Shown in pieces: positions 5,597 through 13,458 of a stretch of DNA of 13,684 bases. This DNA comes from an uncultured Lachnospiraceae bacterium (GTDB taxonomy: Bacteria > Bacillota > Clostridia > Lachnospirales > Lachnospiraceae). The DNA is taken from assembly GCA_910586405.1 (NCBI GenBank), contig CAJUII010000087.1, positions 1 to 13,684 on the forward strand, given 5' to 3'. The notes under the pieces were generated by a model. The model saw only the letters and a program-made list of their open reading frames with translations, made no database searches and was not told the DNA's origin. Positions within the stretch are counted from its first letter, which is position 1. Each line of letters opens with the position of its first letter. The position numbers and the translations under genes were made by a program.

Positions 5597-6118
5597 TTAG
5601 ACTACATTGCGTGAAAGTGGTACAGGTACATCAAATGTTCCTGATAAGATCTCCTGAAAATCTCCTGAAATATCAACACATGCAGGTGTGATAATAAATA
5701 TGAAGTTCGAAATCTTCTGAAGATTACCGCTGATCGCATATGTAGAGCCAGAAGCAAAGTCAATGATTCTCTGCGCAATCTCAACTTCAAGGCCCTCTAA
5801 ATTCAATACAACAGTGCGGTTTGCAAGAAGTGTCTCTGTGATCTCACGCGCATCCTCGATACTGTTTGGCTTGATCACACACACCTCCATACCATTTCCG
5901 GGTGCACGTTTGACAGACCTGATAGGAGTTACCTTCTGGGACTGCTTTCTCACTTTCTCTACGGGCTCATCATAATCATCCTCGTCGCGGACAACCTTCA
6001 TCGGTTTTCTGACTGTATTGTCGATGATCTCACCTTCATCATAAAAATCATCTTCATCATAGTCTTCCTCTTCGCTGTTTAAATGTAATGCGTCTAAAAA
6101 CTTGTCCATTACTCCCAT
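5597..6118 (-). CDS. sepF: Cell division protein SepF
   Basis: SepF tethers FtsZ filaments to the membrane in Firmicutes and Actinobacteria. The 173-residue product has a short N-terminal amphipathic helix MGVMDKFLDALHL (membrane target), an acidic linker rich in Asp/Glu/Tyr (about 14-75), and the globular SepF domain (about 78-160). That domain includes VCVIKPNSIEDAREI, a VVLNLEGLE strand and RIIDFASGSTYAISGNLQKI. The ATG at 6118 puts AAGGA about nine bases upstream and gives the usual MGxxDKF start; an ATG at 6124 is also possible. It lies 16 bases after yggS, the widespread yggS-sepF order of Gram-positive bacteria. MinCDE in the same window acts on the same FtsZ ring. Confidence 0.95.
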   Translation of the reverse strand: MGVMDKFLDALHLNSEEEDYDEDDFYDEGEIIDNTVRKPMKVVRDEDDYDEPVEKVRKQSQKVTPIRSVKRAPGNGMEVCVIKPNSIEDAREITETLLANRTVVLNLEGLEVEIAQRIIDFASGSTYAISGNLQKISNFIFIITPACVDISGDFQEILSGTFDVPVPLSRNVV

Positions 6119-6134
6119 AGTCATTTTCCTTTCT

Positions 6135-6839
6135 TTACGGCATGTACTGCCTTACTCCAAAGATACCGGTTCCTACTCTGACACAGGTAGCTCCCTCTGA
6201 CACAGCTACTGCGTAATCACCCGTCATACCCATAGATAAAATATCCATAGTTATATTATCAATGTTTTCTTCCATAATGTCAACCGATATTTTCCTTAAT
6301 TTACTAAAAATTGGTCTGTTTTGTTCAGCATTTTCGACAAAAGGCGCGATTGTCATTAAACCTTTTACGCAAATATTGGGTAATTTTGCAATATCGTGCA
6401 CAAGTTGCTTTACTTCATCACATGTGATTCCAAACTTTGTTTCCTCTTCCGCCACATTCACTTCGATTAAAATATTGACACAAGTGTCTTTTTTAACTGC
6501 CTCCCGACTGATCTCCTCCGCCAGCCGAAGAGAATCTACACTGTGTATCAATGATACTTTATCAACGATATATTTTACTTTATTTCTCTGGAGATGTCCG
6601 ATCATATGCCAGCGGATATCCTTGGGCATTACTTCATATTTGTCAAGCAGCTCCTGCACTTTATTTTCACCGAAATCTCTGCATCCGTACTCGTATGCCT
6701 CTCTGAGCATTTCCACTGGTTTGGTCTTGCTCACAGCGATCAGCGTGACTTCCTCCGGCGCCCGGTCCGATTCCTGACAGGCTGTAGCAATAATGTTCTC
6801 TACTTCTTTAATATTCTCTTTGATTCCATATTCTCCCAT
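6135..6839 (-). CDS. yggS: YggS/PLPBP family pyridoxal phosphate homeostasis protein
   Basis: This PLP-binding protein of the alanine racemase N-terminal fold has no known catalysis and is implicated in vitamin B6 and amino acid homeostasis. The 234-residue product matches the family length. AVSKTKP contains the PLP-binding Lys38. FGENKVQE, WHMIGHLQRNK and the phosphate-binding C-terminal stretch SMGMTGDY...VRVGTGIFG are all present. The ATG at 6839 is preceded by AAGGGGGAG. A GC-rich hairpin (6853-6868) sits just upstream of that ribosome site. The gene is between the HlyD-like gene and sepF, and probably in one transcript with both. Confidence 0.93.
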   Translation of the reverse strand: MGEYGIKENIKEVENIIATACQESDRAPEEVTLIAVSKTKPVEMLREAYEYGCRDFGENKVQELLDKYEVMPKDIRWHMIGHLQRNKVKYIVDKVSLIHSVDSLRLAEEISREAVKKDTCVNILIEVNVAEEETKFGITCDEVKQLVHDIAKLPNICVKGLMTIAPFVENAEQNRPIFSKLRKISVDIMEENIDNITMDILSMGMTGDYAVAVSEGATCVRVGTGIFGVRQYMP

Positions 6840-6852
6840 AATACTCCCCCTT

Positions 6853-6868
6853 GCCGCCTATGGGCGGC
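6853..6868 (-). promoter_or_regulatory. GC-rich mRNA hairpin directly upstream of yggS ribosome site
   Basis: GCCGCC, loop CATA, GGCGGC forms a 6-bp all-GC stem ending about two bases before AAGGGGGAG. There is no T-tract, so it is not a terminator. It may affect yggS translation or protect the mRNA end; the role is inferred. A second small hairpin (TCAAA/TTTGA) lies further upstream in the same 102-base gap. Confidence 0.4.
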
Positions 6869-6941
6869 TCAAATAGAAATGAAAAGCACTGTATTTCCCT
6901 TGGCATGTGATCAAAGCCTTTTGACAGATGACGACCGCCTA

Positions 6942-8345
6942 TTATTTGTAGGTGAAATCATTGTTTTTAACACTGGCGGCATCTAGCACTATCCTGTCAT
7001 AAACGGTAAGACCATATTTCGTGTTTGAACTGACGATAGCATACTCGTCATTTTTGTCCAGTATCGTAATCTGTTTAAAATCGGCATATCCCTTGTTCAT
7101 ATTATACACACCTGTCAGTTTTCCTGACTTGCTGACTGCCATCTTGTCTGGTGAATCAGGCTTGCAGATATAGTCCCCAACTTTAAGATCACTACTGTCA
7201 ATATAATATTCTTTTTCATCTGAACTGTAAACAGTCGTCTCTATAAATGCACTGACCAGGTTCCCGTTCTCATCCGCTTTTTCCTTCAGTACGCCATAGT
7301 TTCCGTTAGGCCCGCCTTTTGTGATATACTCTGCTGGAATGATAAAAAACTCTTTCTCGGCAATCGCAGACAGTGGAATCTTTAAGCCCTTCAAATCATC
7401 AAGGATGAGCTCGATATCAACATAACGGTCTGTGCAGAAGGAAACGCAGGAATTATTGAAAATCAACTGTGCATAATCTCCGTCAGCGAGATGATGAATG
7501 ACGACTTGTCCCCACGAGGATTCCTGTGTCTTAACAAATTTTACTTGAACGTACTCTTCTTCCTCCAGCTCTGCGACGCGATCTTTCTCTATAGGGATTA
7601 TCAGAGACCAGTTTTCATCTGTTATCAATTTTCCTACAGTTGCATTTTTCTCAATCAGATCATTGTTATTGACTCTGGATTTCTCATATTTTGACTGGTC
7701 AAATATCTCAGGCGTGATCTGCTCAGGTGTAAGTCCCTCATAACCATCCGTACTGTACACGACATACCCTGTTTTTCCTGCACTGCACAGAGAAACCATT
7801 CCGCCCAAACTCGATTGATTTAGCGTCTCCATATGTTCATACATACTGATATTGGCCAGTTTTATGACAGCACCCTCAAGTTCGTATTTGAAATCATACA
7901 CACTTTGGAACTTTTTACAATCAAATCCTCTATCGTACTGTATCACTTCAGAGCGCAGCTCTGTAAGTTCTGCATCCGTATAAGATGAATCATCCATATT
8001 TCCTGTGTTCAACAGCGAAGCAAGTTTACCGCTCTCATCTACAGAATAGACCGTATCTCTTGAAGATACACGCTCGCCCTCCCGGATATAATAATTGATA
8101 TAACCAGTATAGGGAGATCTCAACAGTTCCTCCTGACGGATTGCAATTCCTGTGTACGTTTTTGCAACGGACAAAGACCCCATTTGAATCTCGTATCCCT
8201 GTATCGGATCGAGCCTGAAATACATGACGATCACAGCAATAATATAGATCGTCATTGCACCAAATATAGTGATCTCTATTCGATTCATGGTTTTACCGGA
8301 TTTATTTAATTGTTTCCTGCGTACCTGCCGACTTTCGGATGCCAC
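6942..8345 (-). CDS. HlyD-like membrane-anchored protein
   Basis: The product has 467 residues: a basic cytoplasmic N-terminus (about 1-22), one transmembrane segment (about 24-42, IEITIFGAMTIYIIAVIVMYF), then a long extracytoplasmic region. That region begins with a lipoyl/barrel-sandwich-like strand set (RSPYTGYINYYIREGERVSSRDTVY, about 76-100), has a helical part near 105-180, and returns to beta-rich sequence. The layout resembles HlyD-type periplasmic adaptor subunits, but no partner ABC transporter or outer-membrane channel is nearby. The start is GTG at 8345 with AGGAG ten bases upstream; a later ATG at residue 20 lacks a ribosome site. It begins about 40 bases after a terminator and leads into yggS and sepF. 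That position suggests an envelope or division-related role, which is inference only. Confidence 0.7.
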   Translation of the reverse strand: MASESRQVRRKQLNKSGKTMNRIEITIFGAMTIYIIAVIVMYFRLDPIQGYEIQMGSLSVAKTYTGIAIRQEELLRSPYTGYINYYIREGERVSSRDTVYSVDESGKLASLLNTGNMDDSSYTDAELTELRSEVIQYDRGFDCKKFQSVYDFKYELEGAVIKLANISMYEHMETLNQSSLGGMVSLCSAGKTGYVVYSTDGYEGLTPEQITPEIFDQSKYEKSRVNNNDLIEKNATVGKLITDENWSLIIPIEKDRVAELEEEEYVQVKFVKTQESSWGQVVIHHLADGDYAQLIFNNSCVSFCTDRYVDIELILDDLKGLKIPLSAIAEKEFFIIPAEYITKGGPNGNYGVLKEKADENGNLVSAFIETTVYSSDEKEYYIDSSDLKVGDYICKPDSPDKMAVSKSGKLTGVYNMNKGYADFKQITILDKNDEYAIVSSNTKYGLTVYDRIVLDAASVKNNDFTYK

Positions 8346-8384
8346 AAATATTAATCTCCTATCATATTGCTATCTCTAACATGT

Positions 8385-8415
8385 AAAAAGCCCCGGTGCA
8401 ATTGTTCCGAGGCTT
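8385..8415 (-). terminator. Rho-independent terminator after the small P-loop gene
   Basis: AAGCCTCGG pairs with CCGGGGCTT (9 bp, one T-G) around a 10-base loop, followed by a short T run. It separates the P-loop gene from the HlyD-like gene. Only about 40 bases remain for the promoter of the next unit, and no convincing -35/-10 pair was found there. Confidence 0.8.
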
Positions 8416-8443
8416 CATATACATTGCTATTACAAATAAACCA

Positions 8444-8866
8444 TTATAAAGACACAGCGACCTTTGCTTTTAGGCTTTCTGACAGTTCTGTCTCATCTAA
8501 TGAAATACTTGCTATAATCTTAAAACCATATGTACTGCTAATTGAATCCAGCTTATTTAACACTTCTTCGACTTTCTCTGTACCCTCAAGGCATGAAATA
8601 TTCAAAAAGCTATCAAAGTAGACCTGCTCAAGATCATGATCCTGGGAAATGATACCGCGAATGAAGCCTACAAATTCGTCCGAATTAGCAACCCCGTAAT
8701 CTTTCACATTGATAAGTCTTACCTTATTATTCAGTTCATACATATGATCATTGCCTTTGTCAAGATACACGATGTTTCCAGATACGTTAGATACCTCTTT
8801 GTTTACCATATCCAGAATAATTTTTGTCTTGCCTTTTCCCTTTTTTCCTACAATAAGCTGCACCAT
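8444..8866 (-). CDS. Small P-loop NTPase-like protein of unknown function
   Basis: This 140-residue protein has a clear N-terminal Walker A motif GKKGKGKT (7-14). A hydrophobic stretch ending in an acidic residue, LEQVYFDSF (about 79-87), could be Walker B, and KIIASISLDE follows near 116-125. Similar short clostridial proteins have been labelled PilT-like or ATP-binding, but nothing here shows a twitching role: there is no pilus gene nearby and the protein is far shorter than PilT. The ATG at 8866 has AGGAGG eight bases upstream; a TTG two codons earlier is too close to it. The gene has its own promoter (8928-8956) and terminator (8385-8415), so it is a single-gene unit between the carboxypeptidase and the HlyD-like gene. 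Function unknown. Confidence 0.75.
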   Translation of the reverse strand: MVQLIVGKKGKGKTKIILDMVNKEVSNVSGNIVYLDKGNDHMYELNNKVRLINVKDYGVANSDEFVGFIRGIISQDHDLEQVYFDSFLNISCLEGTEKVEEVLNKLDSISSTYGFKIIASISLDETELSESLKAKVAVSL

Positions 8867-8927
8867 AAGCAATACCTCCTATAATTTGTATCATTAATGT
8901 AATGAAGTAAATAAATCCATTAATATA

Positions 8928-8956
8928 ATTATAGATGAATCCTTATAAAAATACAA
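8928..8956 (-). promoter_or_regulatory. SigA-type promoter of the small P-loop gene
   Basis: TTGTAT (8956-8951), a 17-base spacer and TATAAT (8933-8928). The predicted start near 8921 leaves a 5' leader of about 55 bases before the ATG at 8866. Confidence 0.75.
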
Positions 8957-8992
8957 CTAAAAAATCAAGGGAACAGGAACAATTTCTAAAAA

Positions 8993-9982
8993 TTAAGGAA
9001 TCTCATTCAACAAATCTGTCATCTCATTGTACATCGTCGTCTTGTCACTTGACTGGAGTACAATAGAGATATAAGGATTGCCGGATTTGTCTTTTGCATA
9101 TACGATCAGGCAGCTCCCAGCAGCATTTGTAGTTCCGGTTTTCCCTCCAATAACCGTGACATTTTCAGGTGCAAAAGCCTCACCTCGAATGTACGCATTT
9201 GAGTTCTGAAGATCGATATTCTTCTCATTATTGTTTTGGTCATGATAGGTGGATGTATAACTTGACATATGGATTAATTCCATAAATTTGTCATATTTTA
9301 AAGCCTCATTGGATATCAGATACAGATCATAAGCTGTAGTATAATGATTCGGATCTGTGAGTCCATGAGGATTCACAAAATGACTGTTCGTTGCACCAAG
9401 ACTATTTGCTGTCTCATTCATCAGTGCAGCAAACTCCTCAACACTTCCACCCACATGCTCCGCAATCATGACAGCTACGTCATTTGCTGACTTCAATAAC
9501 AGCGCGTGCAGTGCTTGGTCCATCGTCATCGTATCACCGGGCTGAACACCTAGCTTCACAGCACCAGATTCACTGATATTTACATTTTCTGTCGCGGTGA
9601 GCATATCATCCAGATTCCCATACTTCAAAGCACACAGTGCTGTTAAAACCTTCGTTAAGCTTGCAGGATTCAGTTTTTCATGAACATTCTTTGCATAGAT
9701 GACCTTGCCTGTTGTGATGTCAAACAGACCTCCAGCAGTTGCCTGGGACATATCTACATCAGTGTCTTTGGAAACGTCGCCGGATGTGACACACAATCCT
9801 GCCGCAAAGGCATCTATTGTCGTTTCGCGCGTTTGTGATGCGATGGAAAAGCTTGAATTATTTCTATTCCTGTCATATGCAAATGTGTACTCTTTTGCAC
9901 TGCATCCAGACAACTGAACAGCCACCACAAAAGGTATCAGCATCACACATGCTCTCCTGCTAAATCTACTTATACATTTCAC
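8993..9982 (-). CDS. D-alanyl-D-alanine carboxypeptidase (peptidase S11), lipoprotein
   Basis: This penicillin-binding serine carboxypeptidase trims the terminal D-Ala from peptidoglycan stem peptides. All three S11 motifs are present: S108-L-T-K111 with the nucleophile serine, S165-A-N167 and K281-T-G284. The N-terminus has a basic region (R6, R9, R10), a hydrophobic core and the lipobox LSGC, so Cys27 should be lipidated and the protein anchored outside the membrane after cleavage by LspA. At 329 residues it lacks the C-terminal amphipathic anchor of classical DacA, fitting a lipid anchor instead. The start is GTG at 9982, overlapping the end of mgsA by 17 bases, with GGAG about 12 bases upstream. 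A GTG/ATG pair near residues 13-14 has a closer AGGAG but would remove the basic signal region. No strong terminator follows. Confidence 0.92.
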   Translation of the reverse strand: MKCISRFSRRACVMLIPFVVAVQLSGCSAKEYTFAYDRNRNNSSFSIASQTRETTIDAFAAGLCVTSGDVSKDTDVDMSQATAGGLFDITTGKVIYAKNVHEKLNPASLTKVLTALCALKYGNLDDMLTATENVNISESGAVKLGVQPGDTMTMDQALHALLLKSANDVAVMIAEHVGGSVEEFAALMNETANSLGATNSHFVNPHGLTDPNHYTTAYDLYLISNEALKYDKFMELIHMSSYTSTYHDQNNNEKNIDLQNSNAYIRGEAFAPENVTVIGGKTGTTNAAGSCLIVYAKDKSGNPYISIVLQSSDKTTMYNEMTDLLNEIP

Positions 9983-10361
9983 GCCAGTCTAAATCTCCTC
10001 TGTCAAGTGACTTGATCAAAAGCTCAGCCGATGCAAGATTGGTCGCCAACGGGATATTATGCATATCGCAAAGCTTCACTGCATTATTCACATCCGGCTC
10101 ATGAGATTTTGAGTTTAAAGGATCTCTCAAAAATATAACAAGGTCTATTTGATTGTGTTCAATCTGTGCACAGATCTGCTGTTCTCCGCCCAAATGTCCT
10201 GCCAGATATTTGTGAATACTTAAATTTGTAACCTCCTCGATCAGTCTTCCTGTTGTTCCTGTGGCGTACAATTCATTCTTGCTCAAGATCCCTCTGTAAG
10301 CAATGCAAAAGTTCTGCATTAATTTCTTCTTTCCGTCATGTGCGATTAACGCAATATTCAT
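9966..10361 (-). CDS. mgsA: Methylglyoxal synthase, with Glu in place of the catalytic Asp
   Basis: The enzyme converts dihydroxyacetone phosphate to methylglyoxal and phosphate, a glycolytic bypass under phosphate limitation. The 131-residue product aligns without gaps to the E. coli core: H8-D9 (E. coli H19-D20), the phosphate loop ATGTTG (33-38), D80, H87 and D90 (E. coli D91, H98, D101). The E. coli catalytic base D71 in GGDQQ corresponds here to E60 in HLGGEQQ, so activity may be altered. The ATG at 10361 has GGAAGG ten bases upstream; a TTG at 10385 is less likely. The gene follows rodA after a 137-base AT-rich gap and overlaps the carboxypeptidase start. The rodA-mgsA neighbourhood is frequent in Clostridia. 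Confidence 0.88.
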   Translation of the reverse strand: MNIALIAHDGKKKLMQNFCIAYRGILSKNELYATGTTGRLIEEVTNLSIHKYLAGHLGGEQQICAQIEHNQIDLVIFLRDPLNSKSHEPDVNNAVKLCDMHNIPLATNLASAELLIKSLDRGDLDWREMYK

Positions 10362-10431
10362 AGTCCTTGCACCTTCCTTTGTCAATTATTCATCTAAAAA
10401 TATTTTAACCCTTTTGCATCTAAAAATCTAT

Positions 10432-10460
10432 ATTTTATCTTTTAATTCAAAAAAATTTAA
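10432..10460 (-). promoter_or_regulatory. Possible weak promoter for mgsA and the carboxypeptidase
   Basis: The gap between rodA and mgsA is very AT-rich. TTAAAT (10460-10455), 17 bases and TAAAAT (10437-10432) is the best-spaced candidate. In such AT-rich sequence this can arise by chance, so the call is tentative. No terminator is seen after rodA. Confidence 0.3.
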
Positions 10461-10498
10461 CATTTTCACCTGTCTTTGTGCAACGTGACCAATCTAAT

Positions 10499-11611
10499 TT
10501 AGTTATTGTACTTTCGAACACACTGTAATCGTATATTTAGCACAATGCCCATTCCGATATAGATACTTACCAGCGATGTAAGACCATAGCTGACAAAAGG
10601 CAGCGGAACACCTGTATTTGGAAAAATTCCAGTGGCAACTGCTATGTTGACAAAGCTCTGAAATCCCACAAGCGCTGCCATACCAGATGCGATACAGGTC
10701 CCTGCTAAATCTTTTGCCTTTCTTGCTACATTCAAACATTCTAACGTGATGAGAAACAGGAGAATCACAACAGCACATCCGCCTGCAAATCCAAGCTCCT
10801 CCCCGACGATCGTGAAGATAAAATCTGTTTCTGGCTCTGACACAAAATTACCGTTTTTCACGGAGAGCATTGTGTTGTTCAGCCCTTTTCCCCATAGCTG
10901 ACCAGAGCCAATTGCCATCATGGCGTTTGTCTGCTGGTATGCTGTTGTCTGCGCATACTTCTCAGGCTCCAGCCACGCGAGGATACGCCTCTGCTGATAT
11001 TCATTGATGATTGTCTGGTCAGGCTGCAATACCATGATAAAAAAAATGATTGCTGCCGGAATTGCTATGGCTAGCGTCCCAAATATAAACTTATAACTCA
11101 GTCCTCCGACGTACCAAACGACACAGAAAATCACTGCGACGACAATGCTGGTGGACATATCTGGCTGATCATATATCAGATACAGCGGAGGCAGCAGCAG
11201 CAAAATCATCATGACCATATTTTTCAACGTATTTAGCTTTTCCCAATGCTTCATGATATATTGAGAATAAAACATTATGAGCATAAGCTTGGAAAGCTCT
11301 GACGGCTGAAACCGGATTCCACCAATCTCCAGCCATCGCTTGGCATTGTTCACCTCTTTGCCGAAGGCAACCACCATGATAAGAAAAACAATATTCAGCG
11401 CATAGATTACCCAATGAAAACGCAGGAAAAAGGAATAGTCAAAAAACGACAACACGATCATGATGAACAAACCCATGACAAACCCTAAAATCTGTTTATT
11501 TTGGACCTCTGGCTTTGCGCTGCCGATAGACAGTATTCCGATCACAGTGACAGCGATCAACAATAATATCAGTTTAAAATCATAATCCCGAACTCTGTAT
11601 CTTTTAAGCAT
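10499..11611 (-). CDS. rodA: SEDS peptidoglycan glycosyltransferase RodA
   Basis: RodA polymerises lipid II into glycan strands during elongation, working with a class B PBP. The 370-residue product has about ten hydrophobic segments, as SEDS proteins do. Conserved points are W93 in AKRWLEIGG, QPSELSKL (102-109), the extracellular ETDFIFTIVGEELGF with the essential Asp (D263), and the C-terminal signature NTGVPLPFVSYGLTS. The ATG at 11611 has AAAGGG just upstream. RodA is preferred over FtsW or SpoVE because it shares the unit with an upstream PBP and minCDE. The exact SEDS subtype is inferred from this context. The gene lies 26 bases after minE. Confidence 0.92.
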   Translation of the reverse strand: MLKRYRVRDYDFKLILLLIAVTVIGILSIGSAKPEVQNKQILGFVMGLFIMIVLSFFDYSFFLRFHWVIYALNIVFLIMVVAFGKEVNNAKRWLEIGGIRFQPSELSKLMLIMFYSQYIMKHWEKLNTLKNMVMMILLLLPPLYLIYDQPDMSTSIVVAVIFCVVWYVGGLSYKFIFGTLAIAIPAAIIFFIMVLQPDQTIINEYQQRRILAWLEPEKYAQTTAYQQTNAMMAIGSGQLWGKGLNNTMLSVKNGNFVSEPETDFIFTIVGEELGFAGGCAVVILLFLITLECLNVARKAKDLAGTCIASGMAALVGFQSFVNIAVATGIFPNTGVPLPFVSYGLTSLVSIYIGMGIVLNIRLQCVRKYNN

Positions 11612-11637
11612 TTTCCCTTTCCCTGTCTTTCCTACTG

Positions 11638-11907
11638 TCAGCTGCGCAGATCTAGTATTGGTATATTCGCATATAATACTGGAAGCTTTTTGCCATTTCG
11701 CGCAGAATTTCCTGTTTTGGCAATCTGAACCTCCATACTTGCGGCATCAATTTTCATATACTTTGATATGACCTGCGCAATATCGTTTTTAATTAGTTCC
11801 ATCATTTCAGGAGAACAGTTTACTCTGTCTGATATCAATAAAATCTTTAATCGATCCTTTGCTATCTGACTAGAAGTTTTACGTCTGAAAAAAGAAAATA
11901 AACTCAT
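11638..11907 (-). CDS. minE: Cell division topological specificity factor MinE
   Basis: MinE stimulates MinD ATPase and drives MinCD away from midcell. The 89-residue product has the N-terminal amphipathic membrane helix MSLFSFFRRK and the anti-MinCD region AKDRLKILLISDR (about 16-28). The C-terminal dimerisation part follows (DIAQVISKYMKID...VQIAKTG). The ATG at 11907 has AGGAGG seven bases upstream and overlaps the minD stop as ATGA, which gives translational coupling. An in-frame upstream ATG 17 codons earlier lies inside minD and has no ribosome site. Confidence 0.95.
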   Translation of the reverse strand: MSLFSFFRRKTSSQIAKDRLKILLISDRVNCSPEMMELIKNDIAQVISKYMKIDAASMEVQIAKTGNSARNGKKLPVLYANIPILDLRS

Positions 11908-12713
11908 GCCCGCTCCTCCTGTAGATTTTTTTTGAATAATCCTGAGAACCGTGTCCAAATCGTCACACTCTTCCCAAAATCTCTGAAAGGAACTTCCTTG
12001 CCCTCAAGCCGTTTACAAATATTGAAAAAAGCTTGTCCGGCATCTGAATTTTTTCCCACTAATGGTTCTCCCTGATTCGTCGCAATTACAACATTCTCAT
12101 CATCGGGCACCACACCGATCAACGGTATGCCCAGAATGTCGAGCACATCATCAACAGTCATCATTTCACCGCGGCGTATGAGGTCCTGACGCAGTCTGTT
12201 CAGCACCAGATCGACCTTCTTGATCTCATTTGCCTCTAGCAGTCCGATGATTCTGTCTGCATCTCTGATTGCAGAAACCTCCGGTGTCGTGACGACAAGT
12301 GCATGGTCCGCTCCAGCGATGGCATTTTGAAATCCCTGTTCAATTCCCGCAGGACAGTCCAGGATTATGTAGTCAAACTGCTCTCTGAGACTGTCTGTCA
12401 ATTTTACCATCTGTCCGGGTGTGATACAGTTTTTGTCTCTCGTCTGTGCTGCCGGCATGAGGAAAAGTCCAGCATGTCTTTTATCTTTGATCAATGCCTG
12501 CTTCAATCGGCAGTTTCCCTCAATCACATCGACAAGATTATAGACAATGCGGTTCTCAAGCCCCATCACGACATCGAGATTTCTCAGTCCGATATCTGCA
12601 TCGATCAAAACAACGCTTTTTCCCATTTCTGCCAGACCTGTTCCTACGTTTGCAGATGTGGTGGTCTTGCCCACACCGCCTTTACCGGATGTAACAACGA
12701 TTACTTCACTCAT
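11904..12713 (-). CDS. minD: Septum site-determining ATPase MinD
   Basis: MinD is the membrane-bound ATPase that recruits MinC to the poles. The 269-residue product carries the deviant Walker A GKGGVGKTT (10-18), DADIGLRNLD (about 39-48) and the Walker B-type strand YIILDCPAGIE (about 115-125). The C-terminal amphipathic membrane helix around FSGLFKKNL is present. The ATG at 12713 has GGAGGAG upstream. It follows minC by 53 bases and overlaps minE by 4 bases. Confidence 0.97.
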   Translation of the reverse strand: MSEVIVVTSGKGGVGKTTTSANVGTGLAEMGKSVVLIDADIGLRNLDVVMGLENRIVYNLVDVIEGNCRLKQALIKDKRHAGLFLMPAAQTRDKNCITPGQMVKLTDSLREQFDYIILDCPAGIEQGFQNAIAGADHALVVTTPEVSAIRDADRIIGLLEANEIKKVDLVLNRLRQDLIRRGEMMTVDDVLDILGIPLIGVVPDDENVVIATNQGEPLVGKNSDAGQAFFNICKRLEGKEVPFRDFGKSVTIWTRFSGLFKKNLQEERA

Positions 12714-12766
12714 AGGAATACTCCTCCATTACAAATAATGGTTCTCTGGACATCTGCGTCGTTTGT

Positions 12767-13447
12767 TCACAGTGTAAAATTGTCCAGCAATTCTTTTGTA
12801 ATAGATTCGATCTGTACTTCACCATTGCGTGTATATGCAATCTTCGGTACAGTCTGAGGTTTTTTGAATCCCCAGCGCTGCGATTTTTGCGACTGACCGC
12901 TGTACACAAAATCTCCAATCTGAAGGATGCCCGGCAGCATATTGAGTGCCACAACAAAATGATTGCAGTTCCCGCCTGCTCCGGCATACGCATCACCTGT
13001 CAATGTGCCAAGTACCACAATATCCTTGTTAGAATACACACAGCTTCCCTCACAGACATCCCCTAGAATGATAATACTGTGTTCGGTTTCTATACTCGCC
13101 CCGTCCTTTAGTGTACCTCTGTAAAACTGTCCGCTGTTTTCATCATTTTGGAAGTTTAGCTTGTTCTGTATGCCCAGAAACTTTAGATTTGTCTCCTCAT
13201 CCTTTCCCATCAGGCATAGTATTTTCAAACGCGAATTTTGCGTGATCGCATCCAGGATCTCCCGCTCCTGTTCCTCGGTCAGTGCCCTTCCCTCCAGGGA
13301 AATTGCGACAGATGCATCCTTAAAGAAACCATCTGCCTCCCGAAACTTGACCGCAATATCAGTAAGCAGTTCCTCAAATGAAATCGTCTCATCCAATATC
13401 ACTGATATGCCATTCGGAAAACTTTTTAATATCACTGAATTTTTCAC
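12767..13447 (-). CDS. minC: Septum site-determining protein MinC
   Basis: MinC inhibits FtsZ assembly. The 226-residue product has an N-terminal FtsZ-inhibiting domain (about 1-100) and a C-terminal beta-helix. The beta-helix shows FYRGTLKDG, ILGDVCEGS, DIVVLGTLTGDAYAGAGG (about 143-160) and the LQIGDF end, matching the family pattern of glycine-spaced strands. The start is GTG at 13447 with AAAGGAG five bases upstream. The C-terminal tail (SQKSQRWGFKKPQ...) is somewhat longer and more basic than the core domain. It follows the PBP stop codon by 11 bases. Confidence 0.93.
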   Translation of the reverse strand: MKNSVILKSFPNGISVILDETISFEELLTDIAVKFREADGFFKDASVAISLEGRALTEEQEREILDAITQNSRLKILCLMGKDEETNLKFLGIQNKLNFQNDENSGQFYRGTLKDGASIETEHSIIILGDVCEGSCVYSNKDIVVLGTLTGDAYAGAGGNCNHFVVALNMLPGILQIGDFVYSGQSQKSQRWGFKKPQTVPKIAYTRNGEVQIESITKELLDNFTL

Positions 13448-13458
13448 ATTTGCTCCTT

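Noticed and set aside
8941..8992. Terminator after the carboxypeptidase
   Set aside because: Only a 5-bp AT stem (AATTT/AAATT) is present and it is not followed by a T-tract; the later T run lacks a stem.
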